Of a stretch of 64,000 bases of DNA, positions 30,536-39,380 are shown in pieces. This DNA comes from CAVQNQ01 sp963714205 (lineage in GTDB: Bacteria; Acidobacteriota; Terriglobia; Bryobacterales; Bryobacteraceae): NCBI GenBank assembly GCA_963714205.1, contig CAVQNQ010000002.1:372001-436000 (forward strand), written 5' to 3'. The notes beneath the pieces are model-generated. The model worked only from the letters and a program-made list of their open reading frames with translations. It had not been told where the DNA came from and made no database searches. Each line of letters opens with the position of its first letter. Position 1 is the stretch's first letter. The position numbers were made by a program, and so were the translations under genes.

Positions 30536-32044
30536 ATGCCACAGACGAGGCCGCTCCCGCGGGTATGTATTGCCTTAGGCCTGCCGGATGTGCCATCCTT
30601 GCTGGCACACGCCCGGCGCGAAGCCGAGGCCGGAGAAACTTTCTTCGAGTTTCGTCTGGACTTCCTCGGCCAACCCCTGGCGGGCGCCGCCGCGATTCGC
30701 GAATTTCTCGATAAATTCCCCGAATCCATCATCTTGGCCACCTGCCGGAGACACCAGAATCACGGCAAATTCAATGGAAGTATCGAGGAACAGATGGCCG
30801 TTTTGGACCTCGCGGTCGAGAACGGCGCGCGCGCCGTGGACATCGAAATCGAAACCGCCGAGGCCGCTCCCGACCGCGTGAGCTCGTTCCACGGGCGCGT
30901 CCACGTGATCCTCTCCTATCATAATTTCGAGGCCACCCCGGCCATGGACGCCGTGGCCAGCCGCCTCCTGAAGGTGCGCGCCGATGCCTATAAGATCGTC
31001 ACCACGGCGCGCAAGCCCTCCGACAACCTGCGCGTGCTGGCCGCCGCCAAGGCGTTTCCGAGGGAGCGCATGGTCGTGCTGGCGATGGGTGAATTGGGCT
31101 TCCCCACACGCGTCCTTTCGCCGGTGTTCGGCGGCGCCTACACGTACGCGGCGCCACTGTGCGCTTCGGGGACTGCGGCCGGCCAGGTGAACGCGGAATC
31201 CCTGCGCCATCTGTACCGGGTCGAGAAACTCGGGAAATCCACTAGAATCTACGGCGTAATCGCCGACCCGGTCCGCCATTCCATCTCGCCCGCCGTGCAC
31301 AATCGCGCCTTTCAATGCCGGCGCGTGGACGCGGTTTACCTGCCCTTCCTGGTTCCGCCTGCCCATCTGCGGGATTTCTTTTCCCTGGCGGCCAAACTGC
31401 CGCTGGCCGGATTCAGCGTCACGATCCCGCACAAACAGAAGATCATTCGCTACCTGGATGCGGTGGACCAGCTGGCGCGACGCATCGGGGCGGTCAACAC
31501 GGTGTGGCGCAAGGCCGGAAAGTGGCGCGGAACCAATACGGATGCGGCCGGTATTTCCGGCCCACTGGCGCGCCTGCTGCCACTCGCGAAGGCCAGAATC
31601 CTCATCGTGGGAAATGGCGGCGCAGCTCGCAGCGCGGCTTTCGCCCTGGCGGACTCGGGCGCCAGCATCACCCTGGTGGGCCGCAACCCGGACCGCGTAC
31701 GGTCGCTGGCAAAAGTCTGCGGGGCGGAACCCATTTCCCGCGAGCAGCTCGAGGCGCGGTATTTCGACGCTGTGGTGCACGCTACACCTCTCGGCATGTT
31801 CCCCCATATCGATGGCTGTTTCTTCAACGGCAACATCCCTGCGGACGTGGTGTTCGACATGGTATACAATCCCCTGGAAACCAGGCTTTTGCGAAACGCC
31901 CGCGAACAGGGAAAACAGGTGCTGCCGGGAATCGAAATGTTCGTGGAACAGGCGGTCCGCCAATTCGAGCTATGGATTGGAGACGCAGCGCCCCGTCAGG
32001 CCATGGTGAAGGCCGCCTACGAAGCGCTCGAACAGCAGAGGTAA
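30536..32044 (+). CDS. aroDE: Fused 3-dehydroquinate dehydratase / shikimate dehydrogenase
   Basis: One 502-residue chain carries two consecutive shikimate-pathway steps. Residues 1-215 are type I dehydroquinase (AroD) with the Schiff-base lysine K153 in DAYKIVTTA and the catalytic histidine region ILSYHNFE. Residues 235-502 are shikimate dehydrogenase (AroE) with VIADPVRHSISPAVHN, FSVTIPHKQ (catalytic lysine), NTDAAG and the NADP loop VGNGGAARSAA. Its end, GIEMFVEQAVRQFELW, is the usual AroE tail. The same order of domains is known in plants and some bacteria such as Chlamydia. Both halves look active. Confidence 0.95.
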   Translation: MPQTRPLPRVCIALGLPDVPSLLAHARREAEAGETFFEFRLDFLGQPLAGAAAIREFLDKFPESIILATCRRHQNHGKFNGSIEEQMAVLDLAVENGARAVDIEIETAEAAPDRVSSFHGRVHVILSYHNFEATPAMDAVASRLLKVRADAYKIVTTARKPSDNLRVLAAAKAFPRERMVVLAMGELGFPTRVLSPVFGGAYTYAAPLCASGTAAGQVNAESLRHLYRVEKLGKSTRIYGVIADPVRHSISPAVHNRAFQCRRVDAVYLPFLVPPAHLRDFFSLAAKLPLAGFSVTIPHKQKIIRYLDAVDQLARRIGAVNTVWRKAGKWRGTNTDAAGISGPLARLLPLAKARILIVGNGGAARSAAFALADSGASITLVGRNPDRVRSLAKVCGAEPISREQLEARYFDAVVHATPLGMFPHIDGCFFNGNIPADVVFDMVYNPLETRLLRNAREQGKQVLPGIEMFVEQAVRQFELWIGDAAPRQAMVKAAYEALEQQR

Positions 32045-32045
32045 C

Positions 32046-32255
32046 ATGAAACTCACCCGGCGCGAACTGGCTGCCGCGCTGGCCTCCGGCGTGGCCGTGG
32101 GCGCGGCGCAGACCGAATCTACCGGACCCTCCGTGCCCTCCACGCCCCAGCAGGAACTCGAGGCTGCCCGGGAACGCAACCGGGAAACCGCCGCGGCACT
32201 CGCCGGATATGCGGTGCCGATGGCGGCCGAACCGGCGTTCCAGTTCAAGGCCTGA
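32046..32255 (+). CDS. Small protein with Tat-like leader, partner of the downstream amidase
   Basis: The 69-residue product starts MKLTRRELAAALASGVAVGAAQ, with a twin-arginine and a short hydrophobic segment like a Tat signal. A helical stretch rich in Glu, Arg and Ala follows, and the C-terminus is PMAAEPAFQFKA. Nothing enzymatic is seen. It begins one base after the aroDE stop and ends 8 bases before the amidase, so it is probably co-translated. From memory, similar small proteins ending in EPAF-x-FK precede amidase genes in other Acidobacteria, which would point to a functional link; I could not check this. Confidence 0.6.
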   Translation: MKLTRRELAAALASGVAVGAAQTESTGPSVPSTPQQELEAARERNRETAAALAGYAVPMAAEPAFQFKA

Positions 32256-32263
32256 GGCGCGGC

Positions 32264-33697
32264 ATGGCGGAACTCTCACCCGATGTTTTTTTTGCTACCG
32301 TCACCGAACTGAACGCGCGGCTTAGATCCCGCGAGTTCTCCGCCCTCGAGTTGACGCGAGCCTTCGGAGCCCGGCTCGAGAAGCTCGGCCCCCAATACCA
32401 TGCCTTGGCGCTGCCCCTGGTCGAGCGGGCCGTCGGGGGAGCCCGCGAGGTCGATCGGGACATCAAGGTCGGGCGTTTGCGCGGTCCGCTTCAGGGCCTG
32501 CCTTACGGCGCCAAGGACCTGCTGAGTTTTCGCGGCCATCCCACCACCTGGGGCGCGCGGCCCTATGCCGGCCAAGTGTTCGACTACAACGCCACCGTCA
32601 TCGATAAGCTGGCTGGCGTCGGCGCGTTGTTGATCGGCAAGCTGGCCATGGTCGAACTGGCCGGTGGGGGCGGATATAGCCATGCCTCGGCATCCCTGAC
32701 CGGACCTGGGTTGAATCCGTGGGACCGCTCGCGCTGGGCCGGTGGAAGCTCCAGCGGCTCGGCCGCGGCCGTGGCTGCCGGCCTGGTGACCTTCGCCATC
32801 GGGTCGGAGACTTCCGGATCCATTGTGACCCCGGCCTCGTTCTGCGGCGTCACGGCCCTGCGCCCCACCTATGGACTGGTCAGCCGCTACGGCGCCATGG
32901 CTCTTTCCTGGACGCTCGATAAGCTGGGTCCCTTCGCCCACAGCGCGGAGGATTGCGGGTTGATTCTCGAAGCCATCGCCGGCAAGGATGGCAGAGACCC
33001 CGGCTCGGCGAGCAAGAGCTTCTACTATACGCCTCAGTACGCGCGTCCATTGAAGGAGCTGCGCATCGGCTACGCGCCTGCGGATTTCGAGGCGCGCGCC
33101 GACCCCTCGGCGCGGCCCGCCTTCCAGTCCGCCTTGGGAGTCCTGAAAGAGGCCGGCGCCACATTGCAGGAAACCCGTCTGCCGGACTTCCCCTATGGCC
33201 CGGTGCTCTCGATGATTCTGACCTCCGAGATGGCCTCCATCTTCGAGCCGCTCATCTCGAGCGGCCAGGTGGACGACCTGGCCGACCAGGCCCAGATCGC
33301 CGGTTTGAAAGCCAGCCTGGACGTCGCCGCCAAGGACTACCTCAAGGCCCAGCGCATTCGCCGGCTGATCCAGGTGGAGTTTGCCAAGCTGTTTGCCGAT
33401 TTGGACGCCCTCGTGGCTCCGGGGCGCGCGGGACCGGCCGTCCCGGTCGATCAGCCTCTCGATCGCCCGGGCGGAACGGCCTCGCCGCGCGTGGCGCCCC
33501 AAGGGCTCCAGGGCATCGTCCCGGCGGGCAACCTGGCCGGGCTGCCGGCCCTAGTATTCCCGTGCGGCTTCGCGGACAACCTGCCCGTGGCCTTGCAGGT
33601 GGTGGGCGCGCCGTTTTCGGAGAATCTGCTGCTCTCGATCGGCCGCGAGTTTCAGGCCCGCACGGATTGGCACCGCCGCCGCCCGCCGGGGCTTTAG
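32264..33697 (+). CDS. Amidase of the amidase-signature family
   Basis: The Ser-cisSer-Lys triad is complete: lysine in LPYGAKDLLSF (about residue 84), cis-serine in AGGSSSGSAAAVAAG, and the nucleophile serine in GSETSGSIVTPASFCG. The length of 477 residues is that of GatA and bacterial amidases. GatA normally sits with gatB and gatC, which are absent here, and RPTYGLVSRYG is shared by both groups. The product could be an aspartyl/glutamyl-tRNA amidotransferase-like enzyme or an ordinary amide hydrolase. The small leader-bearing protein before it suggests export or a membrane role for the pair, but this protein has no signal peptide. Confidence 0.85.
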   Translation: MAELSPDVFFATVTELNARLRSREFSALELTRAFGARLEKLGPQYHALALPLVERAVGGAREVDRDIKVGRLRGPLQGLPYGAKDLLSFRGHPTTWGARPYAGQVFDYNATVIDKLAGVGALLIGKLAMVELAGGGGYSHASASLTGPGLNPWDRSRWAGGSSSGSAAAVAAGLVTFAIGSETSGSIVTPASFCGVTALRPTYGLVSRYGAMALSWTLDKLGPFAHSAEDCGLILEAIAGKDGRDPGSASKSFYYTPQYARPLKELRIGYAPADFEARADPSARPAFQSALGVLKEAGATLQETRLPDFPYGPVLSMILTSEMASIFEPLISSGQVDDLADQAQIAGLKASLDVAAKDYLKAQRIRRLIQVEFAKLFADLDALVAPGRAGPAVPVDQPLDRPGGTASPRVAPQGLQGIVPAGNLAGLPALVFPCGFADNLPVALQVVGAPFSENLLLSIGREFQARTDWHRRRPPGL

Positions 33698-33734
33698 CCT
33701 GACCAACCGGCAGCAGGCTGCCAACGGGAAACCC

Positions 33735-34478
33735 TTAGCGGTATATCCCCCTCAGCCCGTACCAGCGCACCTTCAGCGGGTCCAGGAAGGCCGCCAGTCC
33801 GCGCCAGAGGCTCACTTTGGTGCCCGGCACGTCATTCCACCTCACCGGGACCTCCACGGCGCGGCAGCCCAGCCGCCGCGCAATGTACAGCGCCTCCACG
33901 TCGAAGCCGAAGCCGTCCAGCCGCTGGCGCTTGAATATCTCCCGCGCGGCCCGCGTCTCGAACAGCTTGAACCCGCATTGTGTGTCGGCATATGGCAAGC
34001 CCGTGATCAGTCGCATCACCAGGTTGAAGAGGCGGCCGCTATATTCGCGGAACACCGGCTGGTGCACCCCGACCAGCGAACGATCCACCGCGCGCGACCC
34101 GATGGCCACTTGTGCAGCCGCGCGTCCGGCCGCGTTCCATAGCTTGTCCAGTTCCTCGATGGGCGAGGAAAGATCGGCGTCCGTGAACAGCGCCCACTCG
34201 CCCTTCGCCTCCATCATGCCGTGCCGCACCGTGTAGCCCTTGCCGCGGTTCCCGAAGTTCGATACCACCCGCGCGCCGGCCTTGCGGGCCACCTCGATTG
34301 TGCCATCGCGCGAGCCATCGTCCACCACCACAACTTCCGCAAACTCCCACTCGGAGGACTCCAGGTAGCACCGCACGGCTTCCAGCGTCGCGGGGAGCCG
34401 TTTTTCTTCGTTGTACGCTGGAACGATAATGGAAATGGATCTGCGCAAAGAAGTTTTATAATAGCTGATTTCCCCCAT
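33735..34478 (-). CDS. Family 2 glycosyltransferase, dolichyl-phosphate glucosyltransferase type
   Basis: The 247-residue protein has the GT-A fold: ISIIVPAYNEEKRLPATL at the N-terminus, VVVDDGSRDGT, the metal-binding DADLSSPIEE and a later QCGFKLFETRAA. It shares these with dolichyl-phosphate beta-glucosyltransferases and bacterial undecaprenyl-phosphate transferases. There is no C-terminal membrane helix, so it should work at the cytoplasmic face. The start ATG at 34478 lies only 11 bases from the divergent lysS start, so the ribosome-binding sequence of lysS overlaps the start of this gene on the other strand. Confidence 0.88.
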   Translation of the reverse strand: MGEISYYKTSLRRSISIIVPAYNEEKRLPATLEAVRCYLESSEWEFAEVVVVDDGSRDGTIEVARKAGARVVSNFGNRGKGYTVRHGMMEAKGEWALFTDADLSSPIEELDKLWNAAGRAAAQVAIGSRAVDRSLVGVHQPVFREYSGRLFNLVMRLITGLPYADTQCGFKLFETRAAREIFKRQRLDGFGFDVEALYIARRLGCRAVEVPVRWNDVPGTKVSLWRGLAAFLDPLKVRWYGLRGIYR

Positions 34479-34489
34479 AGGAGACCTAT

Positions 34490-36001
34490 TTGTCCCTGGA
34501 AGACGACCTGCTCAAACAGCGCCTCGCCCGCATTCGCGAGATCGAAGCATTGGGATTCCGGCCCTATGGGCGCCGCTTCGAGTTTACCCACACCGTTCCC
34601 GAGATCGTGGAGCGCTACGGCGCTTCGACGGCCGAAGGGCTGATTCCCCAGGTGCGCGTCCGCATCGCCGGCCGGGTGATGACCCAGCGCCGCATGGGCA
34701 AGGCGGGTTTCGCGCACGTGCAGCAGAACGGCGAGCGGCTGCAGATTTACGTCCGCAGGGATGCCGTGGGCGAGCGCGATTTCGCGCTCTTCCTATTGCT
34801 CGATATCGGCGACATCGTGGGCGCCGAGGGGTATCTCTTCCGCACGCGCACCGGCGAGTTAAGCGTGCACGTCGAGAAGCTCGAGTTCCTCTCCAAGACC
34901 CTGCTCTCCATGCCCGAGAAGTGGCACGGCCTGGAGGACGTGGAAACGCGCTATCGCCAGCGCTACCTCGATCTGATCGCGAATCCCGACGTGCGCCGCA
35001 TCTTCGTCACCCGCGCCCGCGTGATCGCCTCTCTGCGCCGGCAGCTCGAAGCGCGCGGCTTCATCGAGGTCGAGACCCCCATGATGCAGCCGCTTTACGG
35101 CGGCGCGGCGGCGCGCCCCTTCGTCACGCACCACAACACGCTCGATATCGATCTCTACCTGCGCATCGCGCCGGAGTTGTACCTCAAGCGCCTGGTGGTG
35201 GGAGGGCTCGAGCGGGTTTACGAAATCAACCGCAACTTCCGCAACGAGGGACTCTCGACGCATCACAATCCCGAGTTCACCATGCTCGAGTTCTACCAGG
35301 CCTACACCGATTACCAGGGCCTGATGGATTTCTCCGCCGAGCTGCTGGCCCAGACCGCCCGCGACGCCGCCGGAACCACCGCCATCTCCTACGACGGCCA
35401 CGACCTGGATTTCTCGCGCGTGGAGCGCTACACCATGCGCGAGGCCGTGGTGCGCTTCTGGGAAGGCGATGGCTGCCCCAGCCTAGAGGACGTCGCCAAT
35501 CCCGATTGGCTCTTGCACCACTCCGATAAGCGTACCCGCGGCGAAGCCCTCGCCGATATCTTCGAGCGCGTGGTGGAGCACCAGCTCATCCAGCCGTCCA
35601 TGATTTACGATTACCCTGTGGAGACCTCGCCGCTCTCCAAGAACAAGGCCGAGGACCCCGCCTTCGTCGAGCGCTTCGAGATCTACGCTGCGGGCATGGA
35701 GATCGGCAACGCCTACACCGAGCTGAACGATCCCCAGGAGCAGCGCCGCCGCTTCGAAATGCAGATCGCCATGCGCGAACGCGGCGACGAGGAAGCCCAC
35801 CAGATGGATGAGGATTACGTGCGCGCGCTGGCCTACGCCATGCCGCCGGCCGGCGGGGAGGGCATCGGCATCGACCGCCTGACCATGATCCTGACCGGCG
35901 CGCGTTCCATACGCGATGTCATTCTCTTCCCGCTGCTGCGGCCGGAAGGCCCCATCGACCTGGTGCGCCTCATGCGCGAGTTGGACAAAGAAATCCAGTG
36001 A
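34490..36001 (+). CDS. lysS: Lysyl-tRNA synthetase, class II
   Basis: It charges tRNA-Lys. The 503 residues have an OB-fold anticodon-binding domain (about 45-165, VRIAGRVMTQRRMGKAGFAH) and a class II catalytic core: motif 1 around FIEVETPMMQPLYGGAAARPF, motif 2 FRNEGLSTHHNPEFTMLEFY and motif 3 GIDRLTMILTGARSIRDVILFP. The start is a TTG at 34490, 6 bases after AGGAGA, preceding SLEDDLLKQRLARIREIEALG. It overlaps the next gene (GTGA) and probably shares its transcript. Confidence 0.97.
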   Translation: MSLEDDLLKQRLARIREIEALGFRPYGRRFEFTHTVPEIVERYGASTAEGLIPQVRVRIAGRVMTQRRMGKAGFAHVQQNGERLQIYVRRDAVGERDFALFLLLDIGDIVGAEGYLFRTRTGELSVHVEKLEFLSKTLLSMPEKWHGLEDVETRYRQRYLDLIANPDVRRIFVTRARVIASLRRQLEARGFIEVETPMMQPLYGGAAARPFVTHHNTLDIDLYLRIAPELYLKRLVVGGLERVYEINRNFRNEGLSTHHNPEFTMLEFYQAYTDYQGLMDFSAELLAQTARDAAGTTAISYDGHDLDFSRVERYTMREAVVRFWEGDGCPSLEDVANPDWLLHHSDKRTRGEALADIFERVVEHQLIQPSMIYDYPVETSPLSKNKAEDPAFVERFEIYAAGMEIGNAYTELNDPQEQRRRFEMQIAMRERGDEEAHQMDEDYVRALAYAMPPAGGEGIGIDRLTMILTGARSIRDVILFPLLRPEGPIDLVRLMRELDKEIQ

Positions 36002-37236
36002 ACGCGCACTTCGAGTTGTTTGTCGCCGGCCGCTACCTGCGCGCCCGCCGCAAGGAAGCCGTGATCTCGGTCATCACCGCCATCTCCGTCGTGGGCGTGG
36101 CCGCCGGCGTGATGGCTCTGATTATCGCGCTGGGGGTGAACAACGGCTTCCGCGATACGCTCCAGCGTAACCTGCTGGGCGCCATGGCCCACATCAGCCT
36201 GATGGACAAGGAGCCGCTCGAGGGCATCGAGGACTGGCAGGCCCTGGCCGCGCGCCTGCGCAAGCTGCCTCATATCACGGCCGTTTCGCCGGCGCTCTAC
36301 AGCCCCGTCTACCTCACCGGCCCGCTGCAATCGAAGGGCGCCATCCTCAAAGGCATCGACGTGAGTTCGGAGCTGGCCATCAGCGATTCCCTGCGCCGGC
36401 TGAAGGCGGGATCGCTCGACCGCCTGCGCGACCCCCATGCCCGCCCGCCCGGCATCGTGCTCGGCTCGAGCCTGGTGGAAGACACCGGGATGATATTGAA
36501 TTCGAATATCGAGGTGGTCAGCCCGCAAGGAGAGTTGACCCCTTTCGGACCGCGCGCCAGCAGCCGCACCTTCCGCGTCTGCGGCATTTTCCAAACCGGC
36601 TTCTTCGAAATCGACGATAACTGGGTCTTCACTTCCATTGCCGGGGCGCAACAGGCCCTCTCGCTGCCGGACGTGATCAACCGCATCGAGATCAACGTGG
36701 ACGATCTGCATAGCGCCGAGCAGATCGCCGTCGAGGTGCGCCAGGCCGCCGGCCCGCGCTTCACCACCACTACCTGGATGGAGCAGAACCGCCAGCTTCT
36801 CAATGCCCTGCGCATGGAGCGCGCCGTGACCATCATCACCATCGGGCTGATCGAACTGGTGGCGGCGCTTAATATTCTGATCACGCTCGTGATGATGGTT
36901 ATGGAAAAATACCGCGATATCGCCGTGCTCATGTCCATGGGCGCGCGGCAGGGGCAGATCCGGCGCATCTTCATGCTGCAAGGCGTGCTGATCGGCGCGG
37001 TGGGCAGCGCCATTGGCCTGGTGGCCGGGTACGCGCTCTGTTATTTCGCCAATAAGTACCGCTGGGTGCGCCTGGATGAAACGGTCTACTCGCTGAGCTT
37101 CGTGCCCTTCGAGCCGCGCTGGGTGGATGGCGTCTGGGTGGCCGCTGCGGCCATCCTGGTCAGCTTCCTCGCCACCATCTATCCCGCCCGCAACGCCACC
37201 CGCATCACCCCCGCCGAAGTTCTGCGATACGAATAG
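35998..37236 (+). CDS. ABC transporter permease of the LolC/LolE type
   Basis: The 412-residue inner-membrane protein has a transmembrane helix at about 25-48, a large periplasmic MacB-like domain (about 50-265) and three more helices (about 280-300, 320-345, 375-395). The N-terminal FVAGRYLRARRKEAVISVITAISVVG and the final ARNATRITPAEVLRYE are characteristic of the lipoprotein-releasing LolC/E family. LolCDE moves lipoproteins from the inner membrane to the chaperone LolA. The ATPase LolD is not adjacent, so it must be encoded elsewhere. Its GTG start overlaps the lysS stop. Confidence 0.9.
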   Translation: MNAHFELFVAGRYLRARRKEAVISVITAISVVGVAAGVMALIIALGVNNGFRDTLQRNLLGAMAHISLMDKEPLEGIEDWQALAARLRKLPHITAVSPALYSPVYLTGPLQSKGAILKGIDVSSELAISDSLRRLKAGSLDRLRDPHARPPGIVLGSSLVEDTGMILNSNIEVVSPQGELTPFGPRASSRTFRVCGIFQTGFFEIDDNWVFTSIAGAQQALSLPDVINRIEINVDDLHSAEQIAVEVRQAAGPRFTTTTWMEQNRQLLNALRMERAVTIITIGLIELVAALNILITLVMMVMEKYRDIAVLMSMGARQGQIRRIFMLQGVLIGAVGSAIGLVAGYALCYFANKYRWVRLDETVYSLSFVPFEPRWVDGVWVAAAAILVSFLATIYPARNATRITPAEVLRYE

Positions 37237-37306
37237 GCGGGAAAGCGGCGGCGGCTCCCTTACGCCTGCGAGCGGCGAATCCGCGATGGCTGGCATACTG
37301 GATGGC

Positions 37307-38380
37307 ATGAGTGCTACCGGTCTGTTCACGCTCTTCTCGCTTCGCGACATCTCCTTCCGCAACCGCATCGGCGTCTCTCCGATGTGCCAGTATTCCGCCG
37401 AGGATGGTTTTCTCAATGACTGGCACCTGGTGCACCTGGGAAGCCGCGCCGTCGGTGGGGCCGGCCTCGTGATTATGGAAGCCACGGCCGTGGAGGCTTG
37501 CGGGCGGATTTCACCGCGCGATACCGGTATCTGGAAGGACGAACATGTCGAGCCGCTGGCGCGATTGACGCACTTCCTTCGCCGCCACGGCGCGGTGGCC
37601 GCCATCCAGCTTGCCCACGCCGGACGCAAGGCCAGCACGCGCCCGCCCAGCGAAGGCACCGGCGTCATTCCCATCGCGGAGGGAGGCTGGCAGACGGTGG
37701 CGCCCAGCCCGCTGCCGTTCCTTCCCGAAGACCCGGCACCGCACGAACTCACGGTCGCGGAAATTCATGCGATCGCCGGGGCATTCCGCGCGGCGGCCGC
37801 ACGGGCGCTGCGCGCGGGCTTTCAGGCCCTGGAGATTCACGCCGCGCATGGATACCTGCTCCACCAGTTCCTCTCGCCGCTCAGCAACCGGCGCGCGGAT
37901 AACTATGGCGGTCCCTTCGAGAACCGCATCCGCCTGATCCTCGAAGTGGTGGATCAGGTGCGCGCGGTCTGGCCGGAAGAGCTGCCGCTACTGCTGCGCA
38001 TTTCCGCCAGCGATTGGGTGGAGGGCGGCTGGGATATCGAGCAATCCGTCGAGCTGGCGCGCTCGGTGCAAAGCCGCGGAGTCGATCTCATCGATTGCTC
38101 ATCCGGCGGCGCCTCGCCGTTGCAGAAGATCCCGCTCGCGCCCGGCTACCAGGTTCCCTTCGCCGAGCGCATCCGCCGCGAGGCCCGGATTGCCACCGCG
38201 GCCGTGGGTTTGATCACCACGCCGCAACAGGCCAACGAGATTGTGGCTTCCGGGAAGGCCGACATGGTTCTGCTGGCCCGCGAGTTCCTGCGTGACCCCT
38301 ACTTTCCGCTGCATGCGGCCCAGGCGCTGGGGGCGGCCTGCGATGCGCCGTTGCAGTACGCGCGCGCTTTTCCGAAGTAG
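37307..38380 (+). CDS. Old-yellow-enzyme family NADH:flavin oxidoreductase
   Basis: The FMN-dependent ene-reductase has a TIM-barrel fold. Seen are LFSLRDISFRNRIGVSPMCQYSAEDG (the cysteine of the YqjM branch), IQLAHAGRKAS, EIHAAHGYLLHQFLSPLSNRR with the substrate-binding His-x-x-His variant, and NYGGPFENR. It ends with the QYARAFPK tail typical of YqjM-like thermophilic-type enzymes. The preferred start is the ATG at 37307 (SATGLFTLF), giving 357 residues; an in-frame ATG at 37286 is possible. The open frame further upstream overlaps lolC/E and is not coding. Confidence 0.93.
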   Translation: MSATGLFTLFSLRDISFRNRIGVSPMCQYSAEDGFLNDWHLVHLGSRAVGGAGLVIMEATAVEACGRISPRDTGIWKDEHVEPLARLTHFLRRHGAVAAIQLAHAGRKASTRPPSEGTGVIPIAEGGWQTVAPSPLPFLPEDPAPHELTVAEIHAIAGAFRAAAARALRAGFQALEIHAAHGYLLHQFLSPLSNRRADNYGGPFENRIRLILEVVDQVRAVWPEELPLLLRISASDWVEGGWDIEQSVELARSVQSRGVDLIDCSSGGASPLQKIPLAPGYQVPFAERIRREARIATAAVGLITTPQQANEIVASGKADMVLLAREFLRDPYFPLHAAQALGAACDAPLQYARAFPK

Positions 38381-38413
38381 CGCGGGCGGCCCGAAGCCGC
38401 CGCGGCGGCCGAT

Positions 38414-39346
38414 CTACCGCTTACAAACCGCCGTCAGGAAGCGCGAGTCGGGGCTGCGGTACTCGTTCAGTATCTCGAGGCCACCATGCTCCTCGATCAG
38501 CCACCGGAAGGCCTCCGGGGTGTAGATGTAGTTGAAGTTCAGCCCGATGCGCTCGCCGCGTTGCAGCGGAATCTCGACACCGGCGAAGGCCGCCGAGATA
38601 TCGCGTTCCGCGCGGAAGTGGCGGGTTACCAGGTGCAGTCCGGGATGGCGCGCGTCCACCTTGTGATTGAAGCGGATCTCGCCGTCCTGGGCGACGATTC
38701 CACCATGGGACAGCAACGCCAGGATGAATTTGCGGACGACCGGATTGTCGCGCAGCGCCATGGTCTCCCGCTCATCGTACAACTCGCCGTCGACGATCAG
38801 CCGGTCGCCGTCCTTGAGGCATTGCGCCAGGTAGCGAATCTCGGCCAGCGGGTCGAACGCGCTGATGGTGTTTCCCGACATGATGAAGAGGCGCGGCGCC
38901 TCGGCCGCGTCGGCGGCATATACCAGGTGCACGGGGCTGGAGATATCGGCCTTGATGCCGAGAGTCTCCACGTCCAGATCGTCGCCGCCGCCGCAGGCCA
39001 TCTCGAGCATCGACTGGCTGGCGTCCACCGGCGAGTACATGCACTCGCGCCCGGCCTGCTTGAGGGCCTCGAGCAGCAGCCGGTCGCGCGCGCCGTCGCC
39101 CGCGCCGAAGCTGATCACCGGCACGCGCCCGGCGATGTGCCGCACCAGGGCGGGCGCTTCGGCGGCGATCTTCTTCCAGGTGTCCCACAAGCCGCCATAT
39201 AACGCATCATCGTTGGTGAGCGCGGACCACGCCTGGGCGGAGCGCGGGAACCAGAAAAAGAACTTCTCCGGCAGGTCGCGGGCCTCCAGGGCCTCGGCGA
39301 ATTCCTGGGCTATATCCGCTTCCGTGAGAACGACATCGACTTTCAT
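38414..39346 (-). CDS. EgtD-like SAM-dependent methyltransferase
   Basis: The 310 residues resemble the histidine-methyltransferase fold family that includes EgtD (ergothioneine biosynthesis). A SAM-binding region is around VISFGAGDGARDRLLLEAL, with YSPVDASQSMLEMA after it. A central IMSGNTISAF lies where EgtD has its substrate loop, and the C-terminus is SRFLTAVCKR. It is only moderately similar by eye and carries no adjacent egtB/egtC, so a histidine substrate is not established. It lies downstream of fabI with 34 bases between them and may share its transcript. Confidence 0.6.
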   Translation of the reverse strand: MKVDVVLTEADIAQEFAEALEARDLPEKFFFWFPRSAQAWSALTNDDALYGGLWDTWKKIAAEAPALVRHIAGRVPVISFGAGDGARDRLLLEALKQAGRECMYSPVDASQSMLEMACGGGDDLDVETLGIKADISSPVHLVYAADAAEAPRLFIMSGNTISAFDPLAEIRYLAQCLKDGDRLIVDGELYDERETMALRDNPVVRKFILALLSHGGIVAQDGEIRFNHKVDARHPGLHLVTRHFRAERDISAAFAGVEIPLQRGERIGLNFNYIYTPEAFRWLIEEHGGLEILNEYRSPDSRFLTAVCKR

Positions 39347-39380
39347 AGGGAACCCCTATTATGGCAGGTGGACTTCCCGG

